NCBI RefSeq assembly: GCF_011405515.1
Contig: NZ_AP022671.1
Span: 2,294,001 to 2,358,000 of the forward strand
Length of the DNA: 64,000 bases
DNA from: Nitrospira sp. KM1
GTDB lineage: Bacteria; Nitrospirota; Nitrospiria; Nitrospirales; Nitrospiraceae
Direction: 5' to 3'
Below are positions 17,301 through 27,400 of this stretch, piece by piece. How positions within the stretch are numbered: position 1 is the first letter of the stretch; every line of letters begins with the position of its first letter. The translations under genes and the position numbers were made by a program. A model generated the notes under the pieces. That model saw only the letters and a list, made by a program, of their open reading frames with translations. It had not been told where the DNA came from and searched no databases.

Positions 17301-19200
17301 GGTCGGCCTGCCACGCCCAGTCCAAGACACTGGCATCATAGGACCGTGTCTGGGCCATTTCGTCATCCTTGTGGCCCGGCTGCCCCTGCGGGGGCAACTG
17401 CATCGTCACCCAATCCTTTACATTGACGACGGCAGGCGAAGCCTTCCAATCCGTCTTGCTATCCTTGACGATGTTGAACGTCTTCCCGAACCAGTCCAGT
17501 GTGCGACCGACGAGCTGATCCGAGGTAATACCGGCTTGAATACGGCCCGCTCGGTCAGGGAGTTCACGAAGGGACGGCATCGTGTCATTGTGGACCTCCC
17601 CCTGCTGTAAGGTGTTGTACACGCGCCAGTAGCCCCACATCCCCGCGATGTAATGGTGCGCGACGTGACAATGGAACAGGAAATCTCCGGCCAACTGCTG
17701 ACACAGGCCTGATCCGCATTCCGTCTCCAGATCCATCGTCTCCGAGGGTCCGATGACTTCCACGTCGACGCGATCGGACTTGGTCCGAATCACGGGATAT
17801 TTGACCGGACCGTTTTTGGCCGTATGCCACAAGGGCATCTCGTCGATTGCACGGGGACTGCGCGGCCAGCGAATCGATCCGCCATGCGGATGGTGGGAGT
17901 GGAAGACCTCCGACCCACCATGGACAAGCCGAAACTTGGCCGGATCACCCAGGTAGCTGCGCGGCACGGTCGTCGCCGGATCACCGAATGTATAGGCGCT
18001 GTACGCCATGGATTCGTCTTCGAAGCCGAAGTACTCGTGCTGCGTCTGCATGTTGTCGACGCCGAACGGCTCGCTGCGATAATTCAGGGCACGGGCGACC
18101 GGACGGTAGACGTCGGTCAGAGGATCGCGCTGCGGGAGGAAATCGCCCTTTTTGTTCAGTGGTCTGAAGGCCTCATCGCCGACTTCGTGGTACATCAGCA
18201 CAAATTCACGAAAATCCGGACCGTTCCCATTCTTGATGATCGCCTGCCACCCGCTCGTCATCGGCGTGGGCTCGCCGCTGCCGATCGGATCCAGGTATTC
18301 CGACCCTTTGGGTTCGATGACGAAGGTCCCGAACAACCCCATGACCGTCAACTCGCGGTCGTTACTGTACGAGTGGAACTGACGCCCGCCTTCCTGCTGC
18401 GTCGGCGGAATATACCACTCGAGTTCCACGGTTTTGCCCTGTGGTGCGATGCTATCGGGGTTCGTCGTGGTCGCCGGCTGTCCCGTCGAGGCGATCACCA
18501 TGCTGGATCCATGGATGTTGAGGCTGACCTCTTCGCCGCCCTCGAGTTGATTACGGAGCGTCATCTTGACGCAGTCGCCCTGATTGCCCCTGATCACCAG
18601 AGGTTGGATCCACTGACTCTGCAAGCCGTTCTTGACGGCACCGGGATCATAGCCCTCTTTGTCGCGGGCTTCGCGATTGACGGTTTCCTCCGCCCGCACT
18701 TTCTCGACGTTCTCGGTCAGCGCGTACATGTAGCCGGGATAGTAGTCGAGCCACATATTGAGGGATATCTCAACGTTGATCGCCGAGATATCGTACTTCC
18801 GCACCGGTGCCGACGCCGGGCAGCGTCCACCTCCCATGGATACCGGCTCCGCACCGGAATCGGACATGAGCAGCACATCCTGGTTGCCCGCGCCGTACTG
18901 GTGCATCATGTTGACGTTGTTGAAGTACCCGTCGCCATGCTGTTCGGCGGCGTCATGCTCCATCTGTTGCATGATCCGTTGATGCTGGCGCTCCATCATG
19001 GCGGTGCGTTCCGGACGGCCTTCCATCACGTCCTCGACGATTGTCTGCCCTTTCAGCTGCTGAGCCCATGCCGTGGTCGCCTGCGGGTTTCCCGCGTCAT
19101 GATTCGCGTGTTGCGCCGCCGCCTCGGTCCCGACGAACGCCAGGCCCAAGGCGCACAGAATTTTTGCCAGTGACCGAGAATGTTCGAAACGCCTCCGCAT
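14368..19200 (-). CDS. Giant exported multicopper oxidase (MnxG-like, permuted copper motifs)
   Basis: About 1,610 residues with a signal peptide (MRRRFEHSRSLAKILCALGL, then EAAAQ) and AGAGGA before the ATG. An alternative ATG lies at 19218. Residues ~25-105 are Met/His-rich. Several cupredoxin domains follow. Copper motifs in order are HGSS (~232), FHSHHPHGG (~437), FHCHVAHHYIAGM (~510, type 1/type 3 signature), THWHFLQFD (~805) and FWHDHALG (~940). Thus the motifs normally third and fourth in laccases come first, and the first and second follow. I recall this order, and the QFDxQxSDG...YEQSVRP stretch, from MnxG-type manganese oxidases. It lies 55 bp downstream of nirK, so it is probably in the same operon. 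The substrate is unknown; a metal or nitrogen oxide are both possible. Confidence 0.85.
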   Translation of the reverse strand: MRRRFEHSRSLAKILCALGLAFVGTEAAAQHANHDAGNPQATTAWAQQLKGQTIVEDVMEGRPERTAMMERQHQRIMQQMEHDAAEQHGDGYFNNVNMMHQYGAGNQDVLLMSDSGAEPVSMGGGRCPASAPVRKYDISAINVEISLNMWLDYYPGYMYALTENVEKVRAEETVNREARDKEGYDPGAVKNGLQSQWIQPLVIRGNQGDCVKMTLRNQLEGGEEVSLNIHGSSMVIASTGQPATTTNPDSIAPQGKTVELEWYIPPTQQEGGRQFHSYSNDRELTVMGLFGTFVIEPKGSEYLDPIGSGEPTPMTSGWQAIIKNGNGPDFREFVLMYHEVGDEAFRPLNKKGDFLPQRDPLTDVYRPVARALNYRSEPFGVDNMQTQHEYFGFEDESMAYSAYTFGDPATTVPRSYLGDPAKFRLVHGGSEVFHSHHPHGGSIRWPRSPRAIDEMPLWHTAKNGPVKYPVIRTKSDRVDVEVIGPSETMDLETECGSGLCQQLAGDFLFHCHVAHHYIAGMWGYWRVYNTLQQGEVHNDTMPSLRELPDRAGRIQAGITSDQLVGRTLDWFGKTFNIVKDSKTDWKASPAVVNVKDWVTMQLPPQGQPGHKDDEMAQTRSYDASVLDWAWQADRAMTERENSVANPRYVSLTPGKRVPILFESATGKVAWPHLKPHFGRRVPFSQNHNPSPWLEMIHLDEDGAPSSYPAKPGENGRWSLCPEQAGSKVYNVHFIQTPMTLADKQGDTPAIVDKDGLIYVLHEEEAQVRKSDIKYPLVVRANIYDCIDWMLTSEWEDDEHINFHSSKINTHWHFLQFDNQSSDGVITGFSYEQSVRPFTMLEKKVNKGLPVPMNTTFTKPAKKGERVITVKNAAQYHPNVEILIGADNVGGNEIGRVKSIKGNQITLYRPLKHDHPAKDIVTVEFVRQRFWVDSDVGTVFWHDHALGRVTWPHGGFGTIVIEPVGSTYHDPKTGKQIRSGPLADIRTAEPVGYGVNGSFRELLVQLNDTVPHTVNIVTAGNPPGQPIEVALEAGKTVSFPMPEHIPMTPMPFLNGGTHTTGGGLNFKAEPVSSRLASNPDASKLFSSAAHGDPYTPMVRAYLGDTVVFRLLQTMANETMVWTLSGHTYLTERYAGDANRKNSIHIGIAERYDLVVPQAGGPRLQPGDYIHFNGRTSKFSEGAWGVMRVLDKEVPDLQKLPAGYSRRNNIPQPLPICPADAPVKHFNVVAMDYPAMKLNPKAPDVIEVDFERTIQMVNPDAKIYALEEEVAKVGSGLQPMPLTLRGNVGDCLKVKLTNRMKEGRASFSAIGLAFDPKDSLGANVGNNPGDQTVAPGENRTYTYYADPFLGETASLVWDWGNVMTHPRNGLYGALVIGPRGAQYRDPKTGADISTKNSWVADVIVDRTIQGYEHRVNYRDVALFFQDEDNIIGTSFMPYVQNTAGLISVNYRAEPYKFRQDTGCSLGKVFQPCVVDKPEDPATPIIEAHAGDPVRIHVFGASNEQNGMFAVERHEWPIEPFMRGADMISVVEFSGSETLDAFIPSAGGPFRLTGDYVWSNQRLPYSQSGQWGYLRVLPSGDQRIKPLTGVRPGVKQADAELPARIGPVSSTRQ

Positions 19201-19255
19201 CGTAATGTCCTCTCTCATGGTAAAGGTTCCTGGATATCCGGCTCTACGCGGCTGT

Positions 19256-20260
19256 CTACGGATTGGAATCGGCTGCGCGAGCCACAGCGTCTTCGTTTGC
19301 ATGACCGGACGGTTCGAAACCGACCTTGGGAGAATCTTCTTTGGCGACATGAATCACGCCAAGCGCCCCGGTCAGTGCATCCTGCAGGGAGTGGGTCACC
19401 ATGGGATACATGCCCTCCTCCGGAATGATGAGATCAAATGTGGCACCTCCGCCCGGAGGCAACGTATACGTTTGGACTCCGTATTCGACGTTCTTGGGAT
19501 TGCCGCTGGCATACACCCGGTCAAAAATGGCGCCGATGACGTGAAACGCGGAGAAGTGATTCGGCCCTGCATTGACCACATGCAGCCGGATGAGTTCCCC
19601 CGGCTTGGCCCGCAACGGCTCATCGAGGTACTTGTTCGCCTTACCGTTGAACACCACCAGCTTGGGTTTACCCGCCATCATCGCGGCCACATCGAATGGC
19701 GTCGGATAGACCTCGCTTTGCACGATGACGTACTCTCGATCGGGCTTCGTCACGGGATGGCGCGGTTCGACCACGACGGCGCCAAACATCCCGTTCGCAA
19801 TGTGCTGGATCATCGGGTCGGTTCCGCAATGGTAGTAAAAGACGCCTGGATAATCGGCCTTCCATCGGAAGGTCGATTGTGAGCCCGTTGGAACTCCCTG
19901 AAAATGGAGGTTCCATGGAGTCTTCGCCGCATGAAAATCGATCGAGTGCACCCGGTCGGCCTCGTTTTTCAACGTGAAATCGACGATGTCTCCTTCCTTC
20001 ACGCGGATGACCGGGCCTGGAAACGACTCGTTGAACGTCCACGCCTCGCGTTGATCATCCTTGGCAACCTCGACCTTGGTAACCGTTGCCCGCAGTTGAA
20101 CGGTGACGACCTCGGCCCGACCGACGTCGGCCACGAACAAGCCGGCGGCCGCCGCCAGCAGGAGCGCCCATCCGAGTCGTTGAGCGCGCGCTTCTTCCTC
20201 CACGACGGAGGCATTCTGATCCGACATTTTCACCCCTGTGTCCGGTCCGATCCGTTCCAT
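19256..20260 (-). CDS. nirK: Copper-containing nitrite reductase (NirK type)
   Basis: A two-domain cupredoxin nitrite reductase of 334 residues with an N-terminal hydrophobic export segment (LGWALLLAAAAGLFVADVG). All expected ligands are visible. HSIDFH gives type 1 His, catalytic Asp and type 2 His. YYHCGTDPMIQHIANGM gives type 2 His, type 1 Cys, His and Met. FSAFHV gives the catalytic His and THSLQD the type 2 His from the second domain. It reduces nitrite to NO in the periplasm. Two starts are possible: 20260 (GGAG at good spacing) and 20227 (AGGGGT). A near-consensus sigma-54 element and a dyad lie upstream. Confidence 0.93.
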   Translation of the reverse strand: MERIGPDTGVKMSDQNASVVEEEARAQRLGWALLLAAAAGLFVADVGRAEVVTVQLRATVTKVEVAKDDQREAWTFNESFPGPVIRVKEGDIVDFTLKNEADRVHSIDFHAAKTPWNLHFQGVPTGSQSTFRWKADYPGVFYYHCGTDPMIQHIANGMFGAVVVEPRHPVTKPDREYVIVQSEVYPTPFDVAAMMAGKPKLVVFNGKANKYLDEPLRAKPGELIRLHVVNAGPNHFSAFHVIGAIFDRVYASGNPKNVEYGVQTYTLPPGGGATFDLIIPEEGMYPMVTHSLQDALTGALGVIHVAKEDSPKVGFEPSGHANEDAVARAADSNP

Positions 20261-20318
20261 GGTATCTCCAAAAAATGATTAGCCCATGAGCACGTATAGA
20301 TCTTCGAGCAAATTTATC

Positions 20319-20334
20319 AGCAACTGTCGTGCCG
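20319..20334 (-). promoter_or_regulatory. Sigma-54 promoter of the nirK-multicopper oxidase unit
   Basis: On the minus strand the sequence is CGGCACGACAGTTGCT. It matches the -24/-12 consensus TGGCACG-N4-TTGCW at every key position except the first base, with the GG and GC doublets at the required spacing. Transcription should begin about 12 bp downstream, leaving a leader of roughly 45-50 nt before the nirK ATG at 20260. Confidence 0.8.
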
Positions 20335-20454
20335 GACATTTTTTAGGAACAGATGTCATTAACCATGCGACTTTTGGAGAGAAACGCACGCATTCGCTGA
20401 GACCGCTCAGCGATCTCCGGATAGTAATCGCTAAATGGCGCGATGGCTCGCGAA

Positions 20455-20478
20455 ATGTCGCGGATGACGTCGCGATTT
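20455..20478. promoter_or_regulatory. 24-bp dyad, putative activator site for nirK
   Basis: Half-sites ATGTCGCGGA and GTCGCGATTT are separated by four bases. The same 10-4-10 geometry appears upstream of nxrA with a perfect dyad. It lies 121 bp upstream of the sigma-54 element, a normal distance for an enhancer-type site, and overlaps the last two bases of the activator gene's stop codon. An extra TCGCGA stands just outside it (20448-20453). Confidence 0.65.
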
Positions 20479-22114
20479 AGGAGAGGGGAAGATTCAACGG
20501 ACGGCTCAGACCGAGCTTCTTCATGCGGCTTCGAAGCGTGCTGGGATTCATACCGAGCTGCGCCGCAGCGCCATATGTCCCATAGATCCGCCAATGAACG
20601 GATTCCAAGACACGCAGGATATGCCTGCGCTCGACGTCGATGAGATTGGACGTGGATTCCGACACACCGTTCACGGTTGCCAGCGGTTCGACGGTGACAA
20701 CCGGTGAGCGCGCCAGAATCACCGCCCGTTCGATCACGTTCTGTAGTTCACGGACATTGCCGGGCCAGGAATAATTCGTCAGTCGCGTCAACGACTCCGG
20801 ATTGAGCTCCAGCACGGCACGCTTTAACTTCGACCGGTACGCTTCCAAAAAATGGCGGGCGAGCAGCGGGATATCCTCCCGGCGATCACGCAAGGGAGGC
20901 AACAGAATCGGAAATACGTGCAGCCGATAGTACAGATCCTGCCTGAACCGGCCTTCGTTGACGGCGTTCACCAGGTCGGAGTTGGTCGCCGCAACGATGC
21001 GAACATCGACCGGAACAGGACGGGTTCCTCCCACACGATCCACCAGACCGTCCTCGAGCACGCGGAGCAGCTTGGCCTGAGCTTCCAGCGGCATCTCGCC
21101 GATCTCATCGAGAAAGAGTGTTCCGCCGTTGGCCAGCTCGAACCGCCCGGGACGCCGTTGGTCCGCGCCCGTGAACGCTCCGCGCTCATGGCCGAACAAC
21201 TCGCTTTCGACGAGCCCCATCGGGAGCGCCGCACAGTTCACGCGGACGAATGGCTTATCACGGCGAGTGCTCAGCTCATGAATGGCCCGTGCCATGAGTT
21301 CCTTGCCAGTCCCGGTCTCGCCGGTGACGAGCACGGTGGTCGACGTCGGGCCCACCGCTTCCGCCTGTCCCAACGCGGTGCGAAACGCGGCGCTGAGACC
21401 CACCATCGCTCCGAAGTTATGCGTCAGCTTGAGCTCTTCGACCAGATATTCGTTTTCGTGCTCCAACTGATGGCGGAGACGATCGATCTGCTCGTACGCC
21501 CGCACGTGGTCGATGGCATAGGCAATCTGCGTCGCCACCAACTGGAGAAATTCCAGATCGGATGGATCCGGCTCCCCGCACTCGACGCTGCCGATGTTCA
21601 GCGTGCCGATGCAGGTGTTACCGATCATCAGTGGAGAGTTGATCATCCGTCCCAGTCCTTCACGGACATAGTAATCGTCCTCCAGAAACAACCGCTGGCG
21701 TTGCAGGTTCGGTCGCACGTGGATAGTCCGATTTTCATACACCCATCCGACGGCGCTGCCAGCTTTGGGAATCACGGCATCGCGCTGAAGTTCTCGCTGC
21801 GGCATCGTGGTTTCGACAGCGTAGAAGCGGAACGAGTTGGTGTCCGGATTGTACAGAGTGACGCCAGCGCGCTCCCAGGGCAGCACTTTCCGTATCTGCT
21901 CGGTGATGGCGCGCCAGAGACTGTCGGTGTCGCGTTGAGAGTTCAGGACGTTGGTGACGGCCAGCAGCGCCCGATAACTTTCATCGGTATCCCGCATCTG
22001 CAATCCTCCGGACAAGAAATCGCCGGTCGATTCGACAGGTTCCTGCTCTCCCGGCGAATGATCGCGACGGTCAGCAATCCGCGGCTGGTGAGGGGTAAGA
22101 TCTCCATTCAGCAT
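20477..22114 (-). CDS. Sigma-54-dependent activator with GAF domain (FhlA/NorR type)
   Basis: The regulator has three parts: an N-terminal GAF domain (about residues 40-200), a central AAA+ domain with GETGTGKE (Walker A), the sigma-54-contact GAFTGA loop and [10 protein letters not shown] (Walker B), and a C-terminal Fis-type helix-turn-helix ([20 protein letters not shown]). GAF-containing activators of this kind sense small ligands such as NO or formate. The ATG at 22114 has AAGGG upstream. An alternative ATG at 22153 overlaps the previous gene's stop as TAATG, which would couple translation. It lies between nxrAB and nirK, and I infer that it binds the dyads upstream of both. Confidence 0.9.
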   Translation of the reverse strand: MLNGDLTPHQPRIADRRDHSPGEQEPVESTGDFLSGGLQMRDTDESYRALLAVTNVLNSQRDTDSLWRAITEQIRKVLPWERAGVTLYNPDTNSFRFYAVETTMPQRELQRDAVIPKAGSAVGWVYENRTIHVRPNLQRQRLFLEDDYYVREGLGRMINSPLMIGNTCIGTLNIGSVECGEPDPSDLEFLQLVATQIAYAIDHVRAYEQIDRLRHQLEHENEYLVEELKLTHNFGAMVGLSAAFRTALGQAEAVGPTSTTVLVTGETGTGKELMARAIHELSTRRDKPFVRVNCAALPMGLVESELFGHERGAFTGADQRRPGRFELANGGTLFLDEIGEMPLEAQAKLLRVLEDGLVDRVGGTRPVPVDVRIVAATNSDLVNAVNEGRFRQDLYYRLHVFPILLPPLRDRREDIPLLARHFLEAYRSKLKRAVLELNPESLTRLTNYSWPGNVRELQNVIERAVILARSPVVTVEPLATVNGVSESTSNLIDVERRHILRVLESVHWRIYGTYGAAAQLGMNPSTLRSRMKKLGLSRPLNLPLS

Positions 22115-22152
22115 ACGTGAACCCTTCTCTCCATCGCAAGGTAACTGGGTCA

Positions 22153-22851
22153 TTATACAAAATCCCGTTGCCGGTCCGATTGATTGTGGTTGTGCTCGTG
22201 GACCAAGAAGGCCGGCGCCGGCGGCTCCGCACCCTGATCTACCGACCGACCCATCGCACGACCGATCGCGATCCCAAACGCAAAGCCTCCCGTCGCCGTG
22301 GCGGCCAGCCCCCATCGCACCCACTCGATTCCGCTGGCAATCTGCTGATCGTGATCAGCCTGATACTCGGTAAGCTTTCCGTCCAGATCGCGGAATGCCA
22401 TCGCCACGGCGGTCGCCTGCGCAAGACCTTTTCCCCCGCGAATATATGACAGGACATCTTCCTCTCCACCCCGCTCGAGAGCCAGTGTCAACCGTCGTTT
22501 GGCATCGAGCAGCTCCGTCACCCGCTCATTCACGGTTCTCACTCTGAATTGCAGATCCGGCCACGGCGATGTGAGACGCAGTAGTCCGTCCACGATACCT
22601 GGAATACTTCCCTCGGCCGCGACCATGGGGATCAGAAACGAGGACTGCTGCATCAGCACGTATCCTCTGAACCCATTGTCGACATCGGCCACCATTCGCT
22701 CCAGCCTCAGCACCTCCTGCCGGATATGAGACTGTCGGACCTGCGCTTCATGGATCGCCCACCATTGCTCGATCAGAACGGTCTGAACACCCAGCATGCA
22801 GAGAAAGCACGTCCCTGCCGCCAACACTCCGAATACAGTCCGTGTTCGCAT
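22153..22851 (-). CDS. CHASE3-like membrane sensor protein without output domain
   Basis: A 232-residue protein with one transmembrane helix at 7-29 and a second at about 178-203 ([20 protein letters not shown]). The helical periplasmic loop between them contains [14 protein letters not shown], the hallmark of CHASE3 domains. After the second helix only a short His-rich tail (HEHNHNQSD) follows. There is no kinase, HAMP or cyclase domain. Its stop overlaps a possible start of the sigma-54 activator by one base, so the two are probably translated together and may form a membrane sensor-regulator pair. That partnership is inference. Confidence 0.75.
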   Translation of the reverse strand: MRTRTVFGVLAAGTCFLCMLGVQTVLIEQWWAIHEAQVRQSHIRQEVLRLERMVADVDNGFRGYVLMQQSSFLIPMVAAEGSIPGIVDGLLRLTSPWPDLQFRVRTVNERVTELLDAKRRLTLALERGGEEDVLSYIRGGKGLAQATAVAMAFRDLDGKLTEYQADHDQQIASGIEWVRWGLAATATGGFAFGIAIGRAMGRSVDQGAEPPAPAFLVHEHNHNQSDRQRDFV

Positions 22852-22903
22852 ACGTTCCGATCCGCCTTGTCTCTGCGCACATGGTTTTCATCAGTACACC
22901 AAG

Positions 22904-22940
22904 ATAAGGAAGCCGGGAGAAGCGACGCTCCTCCCGGCTC
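22904..22940 (-). terminator. Terminator of the nxrAB unit
   Basis: A 9-bp stem AGCCGGGAG/CTCCCGGCT with an 11-nt loop is followed on the minus strand by TTCCTTATCTT. It lies about 90 bp after nxrB and 50 bp before the CHASE3 gene, so the sensor-activator pair is transcribed separately from nxrAB. Confidence 0.75.
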
Positions 22941-23028
22941 ACTCGACCACTTCATGCAGCGTCTCAATCATACATGCGCGTACATGCGTACACGGCTGCA
23001 TGCCACGCCGGTGAGATCTGCTTTGGTC

Positions 23029-24318
23029 CTAGAGCCAGTTCACCCGTTCGGCGGGGCGAATGTAGATGGGCTCTTCGACCTGGATGCGGGCCACTTCCTT
23101 GCCCGACTTGTTGAAGCCCAGCACGGTATCGTTGTACATCTCAAAGCGCTTCCCGTGGATCTGGGTTTCAAACACCTTCGGGCCCGGAATGACGTCGTAG
23201 CGGAAGATGATCTGCTGGCTGGCCCGCCAGAGTTGGAGGACGGCCAACAGCTCCCGGCTCGGCACCAGGTACTTCTCAATGGCATTGTCGACGCCCGGGC
23301 CGAACATCTGCCGCGCATAGCCCCGGGGGGAATGCCGCGGCGGAATGTAGAAGCCGTTGGGCTCGGTGCCCCACTGCGGATACAAGGGCAGCGCCACCTG
23401 CTCCACCCGAATGGTGTAGTACAGGGGATGCCACCGGTCCTCCGCCCACAGGCCGTCTTCGCCGATGCGCACCAGGCTCTGCATGCGGATCTTGCCCACG
23501 CACGCCGCCATACAGCGCGTCTCCATCGGCTCCCCGCCCGTCAGCGGATCCTTGCCCTCGATCCGCGGATAGCACGCAATGCACTTCTCCGACACCCGGG
23601 TCGTCCCCCGGTACATCGGCTTCTTAAACGGACACTGCTCCACGCACTTCTTGTACCCCCGGCAGCGGTTCTGGTCGATCAACACAATGCCGTCTTCCGG
23701 CCGCTTGTAGATCGCCTTGCGCGGACAGGCCGCCAGACACCCCGGGTATGTGCAGTGGTTGCAGATCCGCTGCAGGTAGAAGAAGAACGTCTCATGCTCC
23801 GGCAGGCTGCTGCCCGTGAGCCGCCACGGTTCATCGCGCGAGAACCCCGACTTATCGATGCCTTCCACCAAGGAGCGCATCGAGGTGGCGGTGTCCTCGT
23901 AGATGTTCACGAAGCGCCATTCCTGGTCCGTCGGGATGTAGCCGATCGCCGCCTGGCCCACCTTGGCCCCCGCGTCGAAGATCGTCATCCCTTCGAACAC
24001 CCCATAGGGCGCATGGTGCTTGCGGCCCACCCGCACGTTCCACACCTGCCCCCCCGGGTTCACCTGCTCGATCAACTGCGTGATCTTCACGTCGTAGAAC
24101 TGCGGATACCCCCCGTAGGGCTTCGTCTCCACGTTGTTCCACCACATGTACTCCTGCCCCTTCGAAAACAGCCACGTCGACTTGTCCGCCATCGAACAGG
24201 TCTGACAGGCCAAACACCGATTGATGTTGAACACAAAGGCAAACTGCCACTTCGGATGCCGCTCCTCGTACGGGTACAGCATCTTCCGTCCCAGTTGCCA
24301 GTTATAGACTTCAGGCAT
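23029..24318 (-). CDS. nxrB: Nitrite oxidoreductase beta subunit
   Basis: The 429-residue electron-transfer subunit of NXR carries electrons from the molybdenum subunit through Fe-S clusters. Cysteine sets are visible at NRCLACQTCSM (~35), RICNHCTYPGCLAACPRKA (~190), NRCRGYKKCVEQCPFKK (~215) and EKCIACYP plus TRCMAACVGK (~245-270). This is the four-cluster pattern of the DMSO reductase family beta subunits (NarH/SerB-like). The length and start MPEVYNWQLGRKMLYPYEERHPKW fit Nitrospira NxrB as I know it. AAGGAGGA precedes the ATG. It has no signal peptide of its own, so it should be co-exported with NxrA by the Tat pathway. It follows nxrA by 101 bp. Confidence 0.97.
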   Translation of the reverse strand: MPEVYNWQLGRKMLYPYEERHPKWQFAFVFNINRCLACQTCSMADKSTWLFSKGQEYMWWNNVETKPYGGYPQFYDVKITQLIEQVNPGGQVWNVRVGRKHHAPYGVFEGMTIFDAGAKVGQAAIGYIPTDQEWRFVNIYEDTATSMRSLVEGIDKSGFSRDEPWRLTGSSLPEHETFFFYLQRICNHCTYPGCLAACPRKAIYKRPEDGIVLIDQNRCRGYKKCVEQCPFKKPMYRGTTRVSEKCIACYPRIEGKDPLTGGEPMETRCMAACVGKIRMQSLVRIGEDGLWAEDRWHPLYYTIRVEQVALPLYPQWGTEPNGFYIPPRHSPRGYARQMFGPGVDNAIEKYLVPSRELLAVLQLWRASQQIIFRYDVIPGPKVFETQIHGKRFEMYNDTVLGFNKSGKEVARIQVEEPIYIRPAERVNWL

Positions 24319-24419
24319 GGTGAATCCTCCTTAAATGCTCACGTGTCTCCTGCTGACCGGGGGACCCGGAGCGGATCCCGCATGGCACACGAGGATCCCG
24401 CTCCGACCGACAGCGATGG

Positions 24420-27400
24420 CTACACCTTGATCTTGATGTGCTCCCCTTTGAGCCACTTGATCATGAATTCGTTCTCCTGACCCGGCGTAAACCCGGTCCG
24501 GACTGGTTCCCACGGCCCGCGGGCCCCGATGCCGCCGTCTTCCGCCTTCGTGATGCGGATCAAGCATTCCTTCGGGGTCGTGTTGATCGCATGGTGGTCA
24601 ATCGCATAGCCCCACTTGAACTTCCAGGCAATCGCGTGCTTGCCCGGGAGTGAGTCGGTCTGGTGCATCGGCATCAGCCACGACCGGGTAAAGGACTGTT
24701 GGGCCCCATACCGGAAGTTGGATTGATAGCCGGTGTCCACCGCGATCGCCCGGCCGTCCGGCCGCGTCTCGTGGCCCTTCACCGACTTCGCCGTCGACAC
24801 GTACGGAGCGTGTTTCGCCATCGTCACGTGATACGGATAGGCCGGGTTGTACTTCGCGCGAATCATCAAGCGCGCGACCTTGTAGAACGGATCCGAGGGC
24901 TTCCAGCCCCGATAGGGCCGGTCCACCGGGTTGCCGTCCACATAGACATAGTCGCCGTCGTTGATGCCGCGGTCTTTCGCCGCCTGCGGGTTGATGTGGA
25001 TCTGGTGCTCGCCGACGCCCGGCGTCCGTTTGTCCATGCGGTACGGATCGCCGAAGTTCGACTCGTAAATCTGCACCCAATCGTTCACCGACCACTGGCT
25101 GTGCACCCGGTGCCGGGTCTTGGGCGTCACGCAGTAGAACTGGTACCCCTTCTCCCACAACGGATTCGAATGTTGCTTGACGTCCTGCCACGGCAGCTTG
25201 ATGTTGCGCACCGTCTTATCGTCGTGGTGCTGCGCCGTGATCGGAATCCCGTAGTCGTCCGGCCGGACGTACGGGTTGCTCGTCATGATCGCGTTCGGCA
25301 GATACGGCGTCGCCTCCGGGCCTTCCCGGTGCACGATGAAGTTCTCGCCGTACTCGATCGCCTCCGGTTCCACCCGGTAGGTCTCCAACCGGCCCGAGCG
25401 CGTCCACTGCGGCTTGCTCTCGTTGACTTCTTCCCAGAGCGGATGGCGCGGATAGGTCCGAACCATAACCATCCAGCCCTTCTCCGACTTCAGCATCACG
25501 TCCGCGCTGTAGCCGTACAGGGTGCTGGAGGCATCCAGCACACGCTGCGCGTACACATCGACGCGGTTTTGATAGACAAAGTGGAAGACCTCTCTCATGC
25601 GATTGTCGCCGGTGATATCCCCCAATCTGGCCGCAACGCCGGCGAACGTATCGAGGTCGTTGCGCGTGTCGTACAACGGCCGGATGCCGCCCTTCCACAA
25701 CTGGATCCAGGGATTGGATACCGTGGCGGTCATTTCCGGGTAGGTGAACTCCATCCAGGAGTTACACGCAAAGGCGATGTCGGCGTGGTTCACGTCCGAG
25801 GTCATCTCGATATCCTGCGTGATCAACATTTCGATGTTCGGATCCACGTTGCGCACCATGTCGTAATGGTGCTTGGAATTATTCAGGATGTTCACATTGA
25901 CCACCCACCGCACTTTGCTGGGGCTCGGCATGTGCGTCTTGCCCGTGAACACCTTCCGTCCGTACTTCGGGGTGTTCACGATCAGTGCGGTGTCGCCATG
26001 ATTCCAGTAGCCCGGCTCTTCACCGTAATAATAGGTCTTGTACTTGATTTCCTTACCGTGTGCGTTCGGATCCAGATTGGAATGCCACGGATCTTCCGCG
26101 AGATGCACTCCCGCGCCGGCGCCTGACCAGGGAGCCGCGTTCCAGATGCCGACCTTGTAGTTGCCCGACCAGGTATGGCAGCCGGTCCCGAACTTTCCGA
26201 TATTGCCGGTCAAGATCAACACCAGCGCCGCCGCCCGTCCCATGGACGTCATGTGGAAATAGTGGCAGACGCCTTCGCCGTTGTGGATGGCGGCCGGCTT
26301 GATCGTGCCCGAATCCCTCGCCCAGCGGACAATGAGGTCCTTGGGGGCGCGATTGATTTGATGCACGGTATCCAGATCGTAATCCTGGAAATGGACCATG
26401 TAGAGCTGATAAATCGGGGCGACATCCACCTCGCGCCCGTTGAGCAACTTGACCCGGTAGGTGCCCGTCAAGGCGGCATCGATCCCCGCGTCGAGGTAAT
26501 GCCAGCCCACTTGTTCACGATGCAGCGGCACCGCCTGCTGCTTTTTCAGATCCCACACCATCATGCCGCCAAGCCGCTGAATGTACTCGGGCTTCAGGCC
26601 TTGAATGCGCCCCGAATAGGCATGCGAGAAATCCGGCAATGCATATTCCTTGATCACGTCGCGCGGATCCAAGTATTGCAGCGTGTCGGTACGGACCAAC
26701 AAGGGCATGTCCGTATACTGCTTTAAGAAGTCGATATCCTGCAGGTTTTCATCGACGATGATCCGGCTGGCGCCGAGAAAGAGCGCGCCGTCGGTTTCCG
26801 GGCGCACCGGAATCCAATAGTCCGCGCGCGAGGCGGTGGGGTTGTATTCCGGCGTGATCACGACCAACCGGGCGCCCCGCTCGATCGACTCGAGCTTCCA
26901 GTGCGCTTCCGGCATCTTGTTCTCGACGAAATTCTTCCCCCAGCTGGTGTTCAGCTTGGAGAAGCGCATGTCCGAAAGGTCGGTATCGCAGTTTTGCGTG
27001 CCGTTCCACCAAGGCTGAGAGGGATCCTGGTCCCCGTGCCACGTGTAGTTGTTCCAATAACGGCCGCCCTGCGCGTGCTCCGGGCTCACCTTCCTGATCC
27101 AGGAGTCCAGGAGGGCCAGGATGCTGTTGTTGAAACGAGTGTTCCCATGCTTGCCGAGCAGCCCGAGGATCGGCATGCCGGCGCGGTGCTTGAAGCAGCG
27201 GGTGCCGGCGCCCTTCATCATCTCGATCATTTCCGGCGCATAACCCTGTTCGCGCAACCGCCGCGCACCGGCTTCGCCACTGTAGCGCGTCCCGATCGTG
27301 ACCAGCGCCTTCGCCGCATATGTAAAGGCCGTGTCCCAGGACACACGAATCATGTCGTCCAGGAATCGGCTGTTGAACTTATATTTCCGCTTTGTTTCCG

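Noticed and set aside
22726-24480. A 584-codon plus-strand frame opposite nxrB
   Set aside because: It spans nxrB and its terminator, has no family pattern, and nxrB with its Fe-S motifs explains the DNA.
24663-26126. Plus-strand frame of 487 codons opposite nxrA
   Set aside because: Antisense shadow caused by GC-rich third positions; no domain and no ribosome-binding site.
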